Source of the DNA: Plesiocystis pacifica SIR-1
GTDB lineage: Bacteria > Myxococcota_A > Polyangia > Nannocystales > Nannocystaceae
DNA length: 64,000 nucleotides
Reading direction: 5' to 3'
NCBI RefSeq assembly: GCF_000170895.1
Contig: NZ_ABCS01000034.1
Location: 1-64,000, forward strand
Part shown: one piece after another, positions 34,397 to 41,531 of the stretch
How the letters are laid out: every line of letters starts with the position of its first letter
How positions within the stretch are numbered: position 1 is the stretch's first letter
Notes under the pieces: model-generated
Database searches by the model: none
What the model saw: the letters and a program-made list of their open reading frames with translations, nothing else
What the model was told of the DNA's origin: nothing
Position numbers and translations under genes: made by a program

Positions 34397-35527
34397 TCAG
34401 GGCAGATCGTCGGTCGGAGCCTCGGGCAGGACCTCGAGCGGGCCGTCGTCGGGGAGGGCGTCGCTGGGCCCGTCATCCGCGCGCTGCTGCGACGCGTCGG
34501 GGCCCTCGGGGGCGTCGCCGAGGCTGAACAGCAGCGGGGTCTGGCCGCCGCCCTGGCCGAGCACGACGACCTTGGCGTTGGGCGACTTGGCCAGCTCGCG
34601 GGTGGCCTCGATGTCGCGCCAGCGCAGCAGCGCCGGAGAGATTTCGCTGACGATGCTGTTGTAGTCGCGGATGCCGGCGGCCTCGATGCGCTTGCGCTCG
34701 GCCTCTTGCTCTTCGCGGGCGATGCGGTGGATGTACTCGAGCTTGAGCTGCTCTTGGCGGTACTTGTCGGCGATCGCCGCCTTGACGATCTCCGGCAGGT
34801 TGATGTCCATGAGCTTGATCTCCTGGACGTCGATGTAGCCGAGCTCGGGGGTGGACGAGACGGGCTCGCCGAGCAGCTCCCCGGGCAGCTCGCCCGTGAG
34901 GTCTTGCATGGCCTCGCGGACCTCGACGCCGACCCCTCCCGCGCCGGCATCGTCCGCGTCGTCCTCGTCGATGCGGGTGATCATCGGGATGTTGCGCAGC
35001 TCCTGGAGCACGTCCTTGCTGCTCGAGTAGATCTCGTGGGCGGGGCGGTTGCCGAAGGTCCGGCGCACGTGGGCCTCGACCTCGGGCTTGATCAGCCGCT
35101 CGAAGTAGTTGGGCCCGATGTCCTGGTGGAGCAGGCCCAGCTGGTTGCGGTGCGGCCGGTAGCGGACCGAGACCACGACCTCGAGGTCGAGGCCCTCGTC
35201 GCTGAGCACGCTAAAGCGCAGGGTCTTTTGCTGCAGCCGGCTCTCGTAGACCGTCAGCGTGTCCCAGGGCGGGATGACGTGGAAGCCCTCGCCCCAGATC
35301 CGGTCGGTGACCGTGCCGGCCTCGAAGTAGCGGTACATGACCGCGTGGTGACCGGCGGGCACGGTGATGAACATCCGCGGCCACAAAAAGCCCAGGCCCA
35401 GGAGGACCACGAGCAGGAAGGTGTAGACGTAAAAGCGGAGGGTCAGGAACAGCTCGTAGACCGTCTCGCGCGCGCTCTTGCGCTCGACCTCCGGCTGCTC
35501 GTCGGGGCTCAGGGGCTGCTCGTCCAT
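34397..35527 (-). CDS. SPFH/Band 7 (prohibitin-like) membrane protein
   Basis: 376 residues. A cytoplasmic N-terminus and one transmembrane helix (about 29-50) lead into an SPFH domain. It contains RMFITVPAGHHAVMYRYFEA, GEGFHVIPPWDTLTVYESRL, and LRFSVLSDEGLDLEVVVSVR. A helical coiled-coil segment (about 240-300, KYRQEQLKLEYIHRIAREEQ) and an acidic tail follow. Family members scaffold membrane microdomains and modulate proteases. The gene is 17 bp downstream of the small membrane-protein gene, so the two are likely co-transcribed. Confidence 0.88.
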   Translation of the reverse strand: MDEQPLSPDEQPEVERKSARETVYELFLTLRFYVYTFLLVVLLGLGFLWPRMFITVPAGHHAVMYRYFEAGTVTDRIWGEGFHVIPPWDTLTVYESRLQQKTLRFSVLSDEGLDLEVVVSVRYRPHRNQLGLLHQDIGPNYFERLIKPEVEAHVRRTFGNRPAHEIYSSSKDVLQELRNIPMITRIDEDDADDAGAGGVGVEVREAMQDLTGELPGELLGEPVSSTPELGYIDVQEIKLMDINLPEIVKAAIADKYRQEQLKLEYIHRIAREEQEAERKRIEAAGIRDYNSIVSEISPALLRWRDIEATRELAKSPNAKVVVLGQGGGQTPLLFSLGDAPEGPDASQQRADDGPSDALPDDGPLEVLPEAPTDDLP

Positions 35528-35546
35528 GGGGCGCGCTCCGCTGCTT

Positions 35547-35729
35547 CTAGCTGGTTCGGGGCGGGCGGTAGGGCTTGGGCCCAGACAGCCACGCGGCCAC
35601 GAAGCCGCCGATGGGGGTCAGGAAGATGGACACCAGGATCGTCAGCCAAAAGCCGAGCCGGCGGGTGCTGCCGACCAGCCCGGCGCCGACGATCGCGAGC
35701 ACCGGCAGGGCGATGGCGACGAGGCTCAT
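35547..35729 (-). CDS. 60-residue two-helix membrane protein
   Basis: Starts at ATG 35729, whose ATGA overlaps the stop of the DUF697 gene, and ends 19 bp before the Band 7 start. It has two hydrophobic helices (LVAIALPVLAIVGAGLVG and FWLTILVSIFLTPIGGFVAA) and a short basic tail. The arrangement is like small PMP3/YqaE-type proteins. The tight spacing supports a real gene. Confidence 0.8.
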   Translation of the reverse strand: MSLVAIALPVLAIVGAGLVGSTRRLGFWLTILVSIFLTPIGGFVAAWLSGPKPYRPPRTS

Positions 35730-36334
35730 GGCGTCGGGGTGACCTCGATCTCGGGCTCGCTGCTGGCGGCCGCCTTGGCCTGCTTGGGATCGAGCTTGGA
35801 CACGGTCTCCTTGGCCCTCTCGAACTCGGTCTTGAAGAACTCGCGCATCGCCTTGGGGTCGAAGTCGAGGATGGTGCCGCCCGACTCGAAGTGCATGATG
35901 AAGGCCCGGCCGACGGCGTGGGTCAGGGCGCCCGAGACCACGGGCACGCTGGCCGCCGAGAGGGCGTAGCCGACCACGGGCACGAACTTGAGCATGCTGG
36001 CGCCGATGGCCCCGCCGAGGCCGACCCCGCCCATCCCGACGAGCAGGGAGGTGACCGCCTTCTTGGCGATGCCCTCGGTGAACTCGAGGCCGTAGAGGTC
36101 GCTGAGCTCCTTGAGCAGCTTGACCTGCACGCCGGTGATCGCCACGAGGTCGAACATCGGCAGGGGCAGGATGCCCGCGCTGAAGGCCCACAGCACGTTG
36201 CGGTGCACGATGGCCTCGGCCTTGAGCAGGCGGGACTCTCGATCGCCCGAGCCCTGGGACGGCGCGCTGGCTCCGTTGGTCTCGGCGCCGGTGGACGCAT
36301 CGCTGGTGTTGTCGGTGTCAGACTGGGTCGCCAT
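35726..36334 (-). CDS. DUF697-type membrane-associated protein (second copy)
   Basis: 202 residues from the ATG at 36334, with AAGGTGAG about 9 bases upstream. A disordered acidic N-terminus of about 35 residues precedes the helical core: IVHRNVLWAFSAGILPLPMF, VQVKLLKELSDLYG, LLVGMGGVGLGGAIGA, and ALTHAVGRAFIMHFESGGTI. A charged C-terminal helix follows. It is clearly related to the protein at 20507-21034, most strikingly in the VGR(V/A)F(V/I)MHFESGGT stretch. First gene of the cluster with the small membrane protein, Band 7 protein and lipid kinase. Confidence 0.83.
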   Translation of the reverse strand: MATQSDTDNTSDASTGAETNGASAPSQGSGDRESRLLKAEAIVHRNVLWAFSAGILPLPMFDLVAITGVQVKLLKELSDLYGLEFTEGIAKKAVTSLLVGMGGVGLGGAIGASMLKFVPVVGYALSAASVPVVSGALTHAVGRAFIMHFESGGTILDFDPKAMREFFKTEFERAKETVSKLDPKQAKAAASSEPEIEVTPTP

Positions 36335-36543
36335 CGCGTCGCTCACCTTCGGTCGGGATCGTGTGATACCACGGCCGAGCGAGGTCGTGTTTGCTCCGCG
36401 TCGCGGCCGTGTTTGCGCTTGCCTCGGCTCGCGTCGCTGCGGTAGCTTGTGAGCGTATCGACTCGCCGCCCTGAGACTGGACAGAGCCAGTCGGTTGGGG
36501 GCGAAATCGTCGACCAACCCAACCTCGCCAAGGAGCAACCGCC

Positions 36544-36573
36544 ATGTACCAGAGCCCTCCCGGACGCGGTTGA
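36544..36573 (+). CDS. Candidate 9-codon leader peptide
   Basis: ATG 36544 to TGA 36573 encodes MYQSPPGRG, preceded by a near-perfect ribosome site at ideal spacing. No plus-strand gene follows for about 7.9 kb, so this is not a classical attenuator in front of a gene. Confidence 0.35.
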   Translation: MYQSPPGRG

Positions 36574-36626
36574 GACGTAGCTGAGGCCCTCTTGGGCCCG
36601 ACACGTTTCATCAAACGCGATGTAAA

Positions 36627-36676
36627 ACACCGACCACCGCTCGGCACTGATGCCGGACGGTGGTCGGTGTCTTTTT
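36627..36676. terminator. Bidirectional intrinsic terminator
   Basis: A perfect 13-bp stem (ACACCGACCACCG with CGGTGGTCGGTGT) encloses a small inner hairpin. It is followed by CTTTTT on the plus strand and TTTT on the minus strand. It can end the coiled-coil operon (minus) and any plus-strand short transcript. Confidence 0.85.
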
Positions 36677-36817
36677 GGTCGCTGGCGGGGTCGCTAGCCC
36701 TCGGTGCGTGCCCGGATCGTGAAGGGTCTCAGGCCCGCGCCGCGCGAGCGGCGAGGGCCCCCGACGAGTCCCGTCCTGGTGGCCGGGAAGCTCGGGCGGG
36801 GCCCCCGCTGGCGCGAG

Positions 36818-37900
36818 TCATTTGCCCTTGCTGGAGTTCTTCGCCTGCTCCATGGCGATCTCGCGGATGGCCTCGAAGGAGGTCGCGTTCGACGAGCCCT
36901 CGATGGCCTTGACGGCGAGGTCCTGGGCCTGGGTCAGCGCGGTGTCGAGCTGCTTCTCGAGCCCGCTGATCTGCTTGGTCTGCTTGGCGAGGGTCTCCTC
37001 GAGGCTGGCGATCTGGAGCACGGAGACCTCGGACTTGCCCTCGATGTCCTTGGTGGCCAGCTCGGCGGCGACCTTGGAGTCGCGCCGGGCGATGCTCATG
37101 CCCTCGCTCTCGCCCTTCTTGCGCGCGGCCGCGAGGGCGTCCTCGAAGCCCTCGGCCTTGGCCTCGAGCTCGAGGCGCTGAGCCTCGCGCTCGGCGATGG
37201 CCTGCTCGCGGGCGGCCCACTGGGCCTCTTGCTTCTCGCGCAGCTCGACGAGCTCGGCCTCGAAGGCCTTGGTGGCCTGCTCGGCCTCGTCGGCCTCGCG
37301 CTTGCGGCTCTGGTCGCGGCTGTACTCGAAGGCCTCCTCCTCGCGGGCGCGGGCCTTGTCGCGCTCGGCGATCTGCTCGCTGACCTGCTGCTCGCGGCTG
37401 GCCTTCTCCTTGGCGAAGGCGTCGCGCTTGTCGGACAGGGCCTGCTCGGCGGCCTCGCGCTTCTCGGACAGCTCGTCGGCGTAGGCCTGGGACTTGGCCT
37501 CGTAGTCGGCGACGAGGCCGGCGAGGGCGCCCTCCTTGGCCTCGATGTTGTAGAGCCGGCTCAGATCGTTGGTCAGCGCCTCGACCTGGCTGTGGACCTC
37601 GAGCAGGGCGACGGCCTCGGCGGTCAGGCGCTGCTGGAGGCTGGAGGTGTGCTCACCGATGTGGCCGCCGATCGCCGAGAGCTGCTCGGCGAGGGAGCCC
37701 GAGGGGCCCCCCGAGGTCGCGTCGCCGGGGGCGGGGGGCAGGGCCTTTTGGGCCGAAGCCGAGCTGGCGCCGCCCTTTTTCTTCTCGAGCGCCGTGTGCT
37801 TCTTGTCGAGGGCGCGGTAGGCCTTGGCGAGGTCCTCGTAGGCCGCGAAGATGACGGCCTTGGTGTCGCGCTTGCTGATGTCCTTGATGGGGCTGGTCAT
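36818..37900 (-). CDS. Coiled-coil protein, member of a paired locus
   Basis: 360 residues. It begins MTSPIKDISKRDTKAVIFAA, then a short Ala/Gly/Pro-rich segment (about 42-65) and a very long helical region (about 70-345) rich in Glu, Lys, Ala and Gln. That region includes the stretch SEQIAERDKARAREEEAFEY and similar heptad-rich sequence. There is no signal peptide or membrane helix. It resembles the next gene upstream in layout and in its ends (LDTALTQAQDLAVKAIEG versus LNAALAQAQKLATEALRG). A filament, scaffold or polarity protein is plausible. Co-transcribed with 37927-38913 (26 bp gap). Confidence 0.85.
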   Translation of the reverse strand: MTSPIKDISKRDTKAVIFAAYEDLAKAYRALDKKHTALEKKKGGASSASAQKALPPAPGDATSGGPSGSLAEQLSAIGGHIGEHTSSLQQRLTAEAVALLEVHSQVEALTNDLSRLYNIEAKEGALAGLVADYEAKSQAYADELSEKREAAEQALSDKRDAFAKEKASREQQVSEQIAERDKARAREEEAFEYSRDQSRKREADEAEQATKAFEAELVELREKQEAQWAAREQAIAEREAQRLELEAKAEGFEDALAAARKKGESEGMSIARRDSKVAAELATKDIEGKSEVSVLQIASLEETLAKQTKQISGLEKQLDTALTQAQDLAVKAIEGSSNATSFEAIREIAMEQAKNSSKGK

Positions 37901-37926
37901 GCTTGAATCTCCTCAGTCCGGCGGGC

Positions 37927-38913
37927 TCAGCCGCGCTCTTGGTGGGCGCCGCGGAGGGCCTCGGTGGCGAGCTTTTGGGCCTGGGCCAGGGCGGCGTTCA
38001 GGCGCTGGGACAGGTCCTCCATGTGCGCGCTCTGGTCGGCGATGCGCTTTTCGAGGGTCTGGATCTTGAGCTCGAACACGGCGGAGGCGTTGGCCGCCTC
38101 GCGGTCGCGCAGGTTGGCTTCGTGGCTGGCGTCGCGCTTGATCGAGGCGATGGCCTTGTCGCGGGCCTTTTGCTCGGCCTCGGCGATGGCCTCGTCCATG
38201 CCCTCGACCTTGGTCAGCAGCGCGGCGGTCTCTTCGGCCTGGCCGTCGAGGGTCGCCTCGCGGCTGGCCCAGTCCTTGTCCTTCTCGGCCGTGGTCGCGG
38301 CCAGCTCGCGCTCGAGGTCGCGGCGGCGCTCGGCCTGCTGGTCCTCGGTCTGCTGGGCCGCGCGCTCGCGGGCGTAGCTGTGCTCGTCCTCTTCGGCCTT
38401 GCGCTCGGCCTCGATCCGGGCCTTGTAGGCGGCGTCCTCTTCCTCGCGCGCCTTGTCCTCTTCGGCCCAGGCGTCGCGGGCCTTGTCGATGCGGGCGTCG
38501 AGCTCTTCTTGCTGGCTGGTGATCTTGGCGTCGAGGTCCGCGAGCTTGCGGGCGTGATCTTGCTCGAGCAGGGCCACGGCCTCGGCGGCGACGGTCAGGT
38601 CCTCGAGCTCGGCGAGGCGGCGGCGCTCGATCTCGATGGCGCGGCGCAGCTGGCCGACCTTGCCGGACTCGCCTTCCATGCGATCGGCGAGGCCGTCGAG
38701 GGCCTTGGAGAACTCGAGCTGCAGCTCGGCGAGGCCCTTGACGATGGCGTCGACGGTGTAGGCCGAGGCCTGGTCGACGACCTCGCGCTCGCGGCCACGC
38801 TCGGCGGCCTCGGCTCGAGTCTCGATCTGACTGGCGCGCTTGCGGTGGGCGCTCAACAGGGTCGCAAAGGACGCTTCAATGGCCTCGCGTGATTTGGGTT
38901 CGGTGGTGCTCAT
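37927..38913 (-). CDS. Coiled-coil protein, paired with the gene downstream
   Basis: 328 residues, almost wholly predicted alpha-helical and coiled coil, rich in Ala/Glu/Arg/Lys/Asp. Examples are ELQLEFSKALDGLADRMEGE and ERKAEEDEHSYARERAAQQT. There is no membrane segment. The C-terminal 30 residues (MEDLSQRLNAALAQAQKLAT) closely match those of its neighbour, so the two probably arose by duplication and may form a heteromer. First gene of the pair. Confidence 0.85.
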   Translation of the reverse strand: MSTTEPKSREAIEASFATLLSAHRKRASQIETRAEAAERGREREVVDQASAYTVDAIVKGLAELQLEFSKALDGLADRMEGESGKVGQLRRAIEIERRRLAELEDLTVAAEAVALLEQDHARKLADLDAKITSQQEELDARIDKARDAWAEEDKAREEEDAAYKARIEAERKAEEDEHSYARERAAQQTEDQQAERRRDLERELAATTAEKDKDWASREATLDGQAEETAALLTKVEGMDEAIAEAEQKARDKAIASIKRDASHEANLRDREAANASAVFELKIQTLEKRIADQSAHMEDLSQRLNAALAQAQKLATEALRGAHQERG

Positions 38914-39084
38914 GAGTGGGTGCGTTCGGTGGCGTCGGGGTTCGCAGTCGATGATCGGGCGCAGAGGGACGCGCCGCGATTCGCGCGAAGTCTAGCGAAG
39001 GCGACGCGCGAATGGGGACTTTTCCGGCATACCCGCCCGGCGTTCGGGGGCGAGTGTGCGTGGCGTCGATTCAACTCGACCGAT

Positions 39085-41505
39085 TCACGGACAGGTCGAG
39101 AGCGACTCGATCCACGCACCGAGCAGGGCGTGGCCGGTGGGGTCGACGAGCGCGGAGCCGAGCGCGGGCATCTTGCCCTCGTCGCGGGTGCCGGTGCGCA
39201 GCCACAGGATCGAGCCTTCGGGGTCCCCCGGGGCGACCCGCGGCAGCGCCGGGCTGCCCTCGTCGGTCCACGGGTTGGGGAACTCGCTGGGCTCGCAAAC
39301 CCCGGTATCGGCCAGCGAGGTGGGGTAGCGCAGGTCTGGGCGCATCCACTCGGGGTGGTGACAGTGCGAGCAGTTGGCGTGCATGTATGCCCGGGCGCGC
39401 ACGTCGACGGGCAGGTCCGTGTCGCGGAAGTCGGGCAGGGCCGGGAGCTGTGGGGCGACGGATTCGCCCTGCTGGGTCTCGACGAATCCGTCGGCAAAGG
39501 CGAGGTAACCCGCCTCGACCAGGGCGTCGAGCTGCTGGGCCTCGACGCTCTCGCTGCGATCGCCGTAGCGCACCGCTCGGTTCATCTGCACAGTGGTCGG
39601 CCCCAGCGGTCGGCCGGAGGCGAAGCCGTGGCAGGTCTGGCAGTCGGCCCGAGCGGGGAAGGCCCACTCGAAGCTCCCGAGGTCTCGCGTGTCGCCGCCC
39701 GCGAGCAAGTCGGCGTCGCTGAGGTCCTCGCGCCAGCGGTAGGAGTAGAAGGTCCACACGCCATTTCGGCGGACCATGAAGCGGGTCTCGACGGGGGCGT
39801 CGCCGTCGTCGGCGCTGAAGGTCTTGATCAGCACGCTGCCCTCGGGGAAGGACCAGCGCCCGTCGGGGAAGGCCTCGATGCGCTCGTCTGGAGGCAGCAC
39901 GAGGTAGCGGCGCTTGCTCAGGCCGTCGCTCCACAGGGCCGAGGCGACCTGGAAGGGGACGAGCTCGGGGTCGGGGCTGAAGTCCGGCGCGAAGCAGCTG
40001 GTGGTCGAGAGGGTGGTCGGCAAGCTGCCGGGGACGCCGTGGGGGTCGAGGGTGAGCTGGGCGAGGCCGCCGGCGCTGTCGATGAGCCAGGGCTCGCCCG
40101 CCGAGTCCGCGCCGAGGGCCAGGACGCCGACGCCCGCGGCGTTGGGGGTGTCGGACTCGAGCCAGCCGACGACCTCGAAGGCGCCCGGGCCCACCTCCGG
40201 GCGCAGGCCCCAGATCCGACCGGAGCAGCGGTCGCCAAACAGCACGGCGCCGTCGAGGCCCTGGCCCGGGTCGAGGCCGAGGGCGTCGGCGCCCAGGCTC
40301 GCGCCGGCGTAGACCAGCCCGCCCCGGAGCTCGCAGTGGCTGATGGTCGGCTCGAAGTCGTCGAAGCCGTAGTCGGCGTGGGGCCCGAGGGTCAACGCGG
40401 GATCGCACTCGCCCCCGCTGCCCGTGCACAGGTAGCCCTCGACCCGCGGCCAGCCGTAGTCGCGCCCGGCCTCGACGCGGTTGAGCTCGTCGCGCAGGCC
40501 CGAGCCCCGATCGACGCACCAGCTCGCCCCGGCCGGTCCGGCGAAGCACAGCCGCGGGTCGTGGAGGCCCACGGCGTAGACCTCGTCGGCGCCCGCGTCC
40601 GAGCCGGCGAAGGGGTTGTCGGCCGGGACGGCGTAGCCCGATCCCGGGGCCGAGACGTCCACGCGCAGCACGGCGCCGCGGGGGTCGAGGGGGTCGGTGG
40701 CCGGGGAGGACTCGGGGCTCGTCGGGGCCGCGGCCGCGTCGTCGCCCGTGCCGATCAGCAGCATGCCGTCCGCGTCGAAGCTCAGCCCGCCGCCGAGGGC
40801 GAGCCAGCCCTCGTGGTCGATGTCGAGCACCACCAGCTCGGCGTTGACGTCGATGTCGAGGTCGCCGTTGGCCTGGAGCTCGAGGGGGTAGCGGGCCACT
40901 CGGGTGCGCTGGGGCGAGTTGGCGCGCTGGTAGTGGACGAACACGGCGGTGGCGTCGGGCGCCACGGCGGCGGCCATCAGGCCCCGGCGCTGCGGCAGGT
41001 CTGGGCTCGGCGCGGCGACCCGAGGGCCGAGGTCGAGGACCTTCGTGGGCGGCACGTCGGCCAGCGAGGGGTGCTCGGGTCGGGCCTGCCAGATCGCGCC
41101 GTCGGCCTCGACGACGAGCAGGGAGGGGACAAGCTGCTCGCCGGGCGCGGGCAGGATTTGGACGGCGGCGGGGAAGCTCGTGCCGAGGGCGGTCCAGGGC
41201 TCGGGGACCCGGGCGCGCAGGCCGGGCAGGGCCTCGGCGGGGCGACCCTCGAGGCGGCAGTCGTGGTCCTCGGGTCGCTCGCCCAGGGGCGGCAGGGGCT
41301 CGTCCTCGGGCTGGCCTTCGCCCCCGTCGTCGCCCGTGTCGTCGCCCGTGTCGGCCTCGCTGCCCGCTTCGTCGTCGCTGGCTTCGGCCTGGGGCCCCTG
41401 CGGCGGGGCGCAGGCCATGACCGAGCCGGTCCACAGCGCCGCGAGGGCGAGCGCTTGGAGCGAGGCGGTAGCTGGGCGACCCACGGTCCATCCATGATGC
41501 GCCAT
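39085..41505 (-). CDS. Beta-propeller (PQQ glucose/sorbosone dehydrogenase-like) lipoprotein with two haem c motifs
   Basis: 806 residues from ATG 41505. A signal region ends SVMAC (lipobox-like). An acidic linker precedes a propeller domain. It contains KVLDLGPRVAAPSPDLPQRR, GGGLSFDADGMLLIGTGDD, VYAVGLHDPRLCFAGPAG and RDYGWPRVEGYLCTG, the pattern of soluble PQQ glucose/sorbosone dehydrogenases. The C-terminal third carries two CxxCH haem motifs, CQTCH (near 622) and CSHCH (near 711). The late section resembles a known family of di-haem proteins. Predicted extracytoplasmic electron-transfer oxidoreductase. It starts 26 bp after the kinase-TPR stop, so may be in the same transcript. Confidence 0.83.
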   Translation of the reverse strand: MAHHGWTVGRPATASLQALALAALWTGSVMACAPPQGPQAEASDDEAGSEADTGDDTGDDGGEGQPEDEPLPPLGERPEDHDCRLEGRPAEALPGLRARVPEPWTALGTSFPAAVQILPAPGEQLVPSLLVVEADGAIWQARPEHPSLADVPPTKVLDLGPRVAAPSPDLPQRRGLMAAAVAPDATAVFVHYQRANSPQRTRVARYPLELQANGDLDIDVNAELVVLDIDHEGWLALGGGLSFDADGMLLIGTGDDAAAAPTSPESSPATDPLDPRGAVLRVDVSAPGSGYAVPADNPFAGSDAGADEVYAVGLHDPRLCFAGPAGASWCVDRGSGLRDELNRVEAGRDYGWPRVEGYLCTGSGGECDPALTLGPHADYGFDDFEPTISHCELRGGLVYAGASLGADALGLDPGQGLDGAVLFGDRCSGRIWGLRPEVGPGAFEVVGWLESDTPNAAGVGVLALGADSAGEPWLIDSAGGLAQLTLDPHGVPGSLPTTLSTTSCFAPDFSPDPELVPFQVASALWSDGLSKRRYLVLPPDERIEAFPDGRWSFPEGSVLIKTFSADDGDAPVETRFMVRRNGVWTFYSYRWREDLSDADLLAGGDTRDLGSFEWAFPARADCQTCHGFASGRPLGPTTVQMNRAVRYGDRSESVEAQQLDALVEAGYLAFADGFVETQQGESVAPQLPALPDFRDTDLPVDVRARAYMHANCSHCHHPEWMRPDLRYPTSLADTGVCEPSEFPNPWTDEGSPALPRVAPGDPEGSILWLRTGTRDEGKMPALGSALVDPTGHALLGAWIESLSTCP

Positions 41506-41531
41506 CCCGCCGCGATTGGCAGGTCGGCGCG

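Larger units (their letters stand above)
36335..36817. other. 483-bp gene-free stretch, possible short plus-strand transcript
   Basis: No ordinary gene. On the plus strand an AAGGAG ribosome site (36530-36535) is 8 bases before a 9-codon ORF, MYQSPPGRG (36544-36573). A 5-bp GGCCC/GGGCC hairpin with a TCTT loop (36585-36598) follows. A large hairpin with T-runs on both sides comes last (next entry). Together this looks like a leader or small-RNA unit rather than spacer. Confidence 0.5.

Noticed and set aside
36343..36630. Minus-strand 95-codon frame covering the leader-like unit
   Set aside because: It reads through the perfect terminator hairpin and has no recognisable domain or ribosome site.
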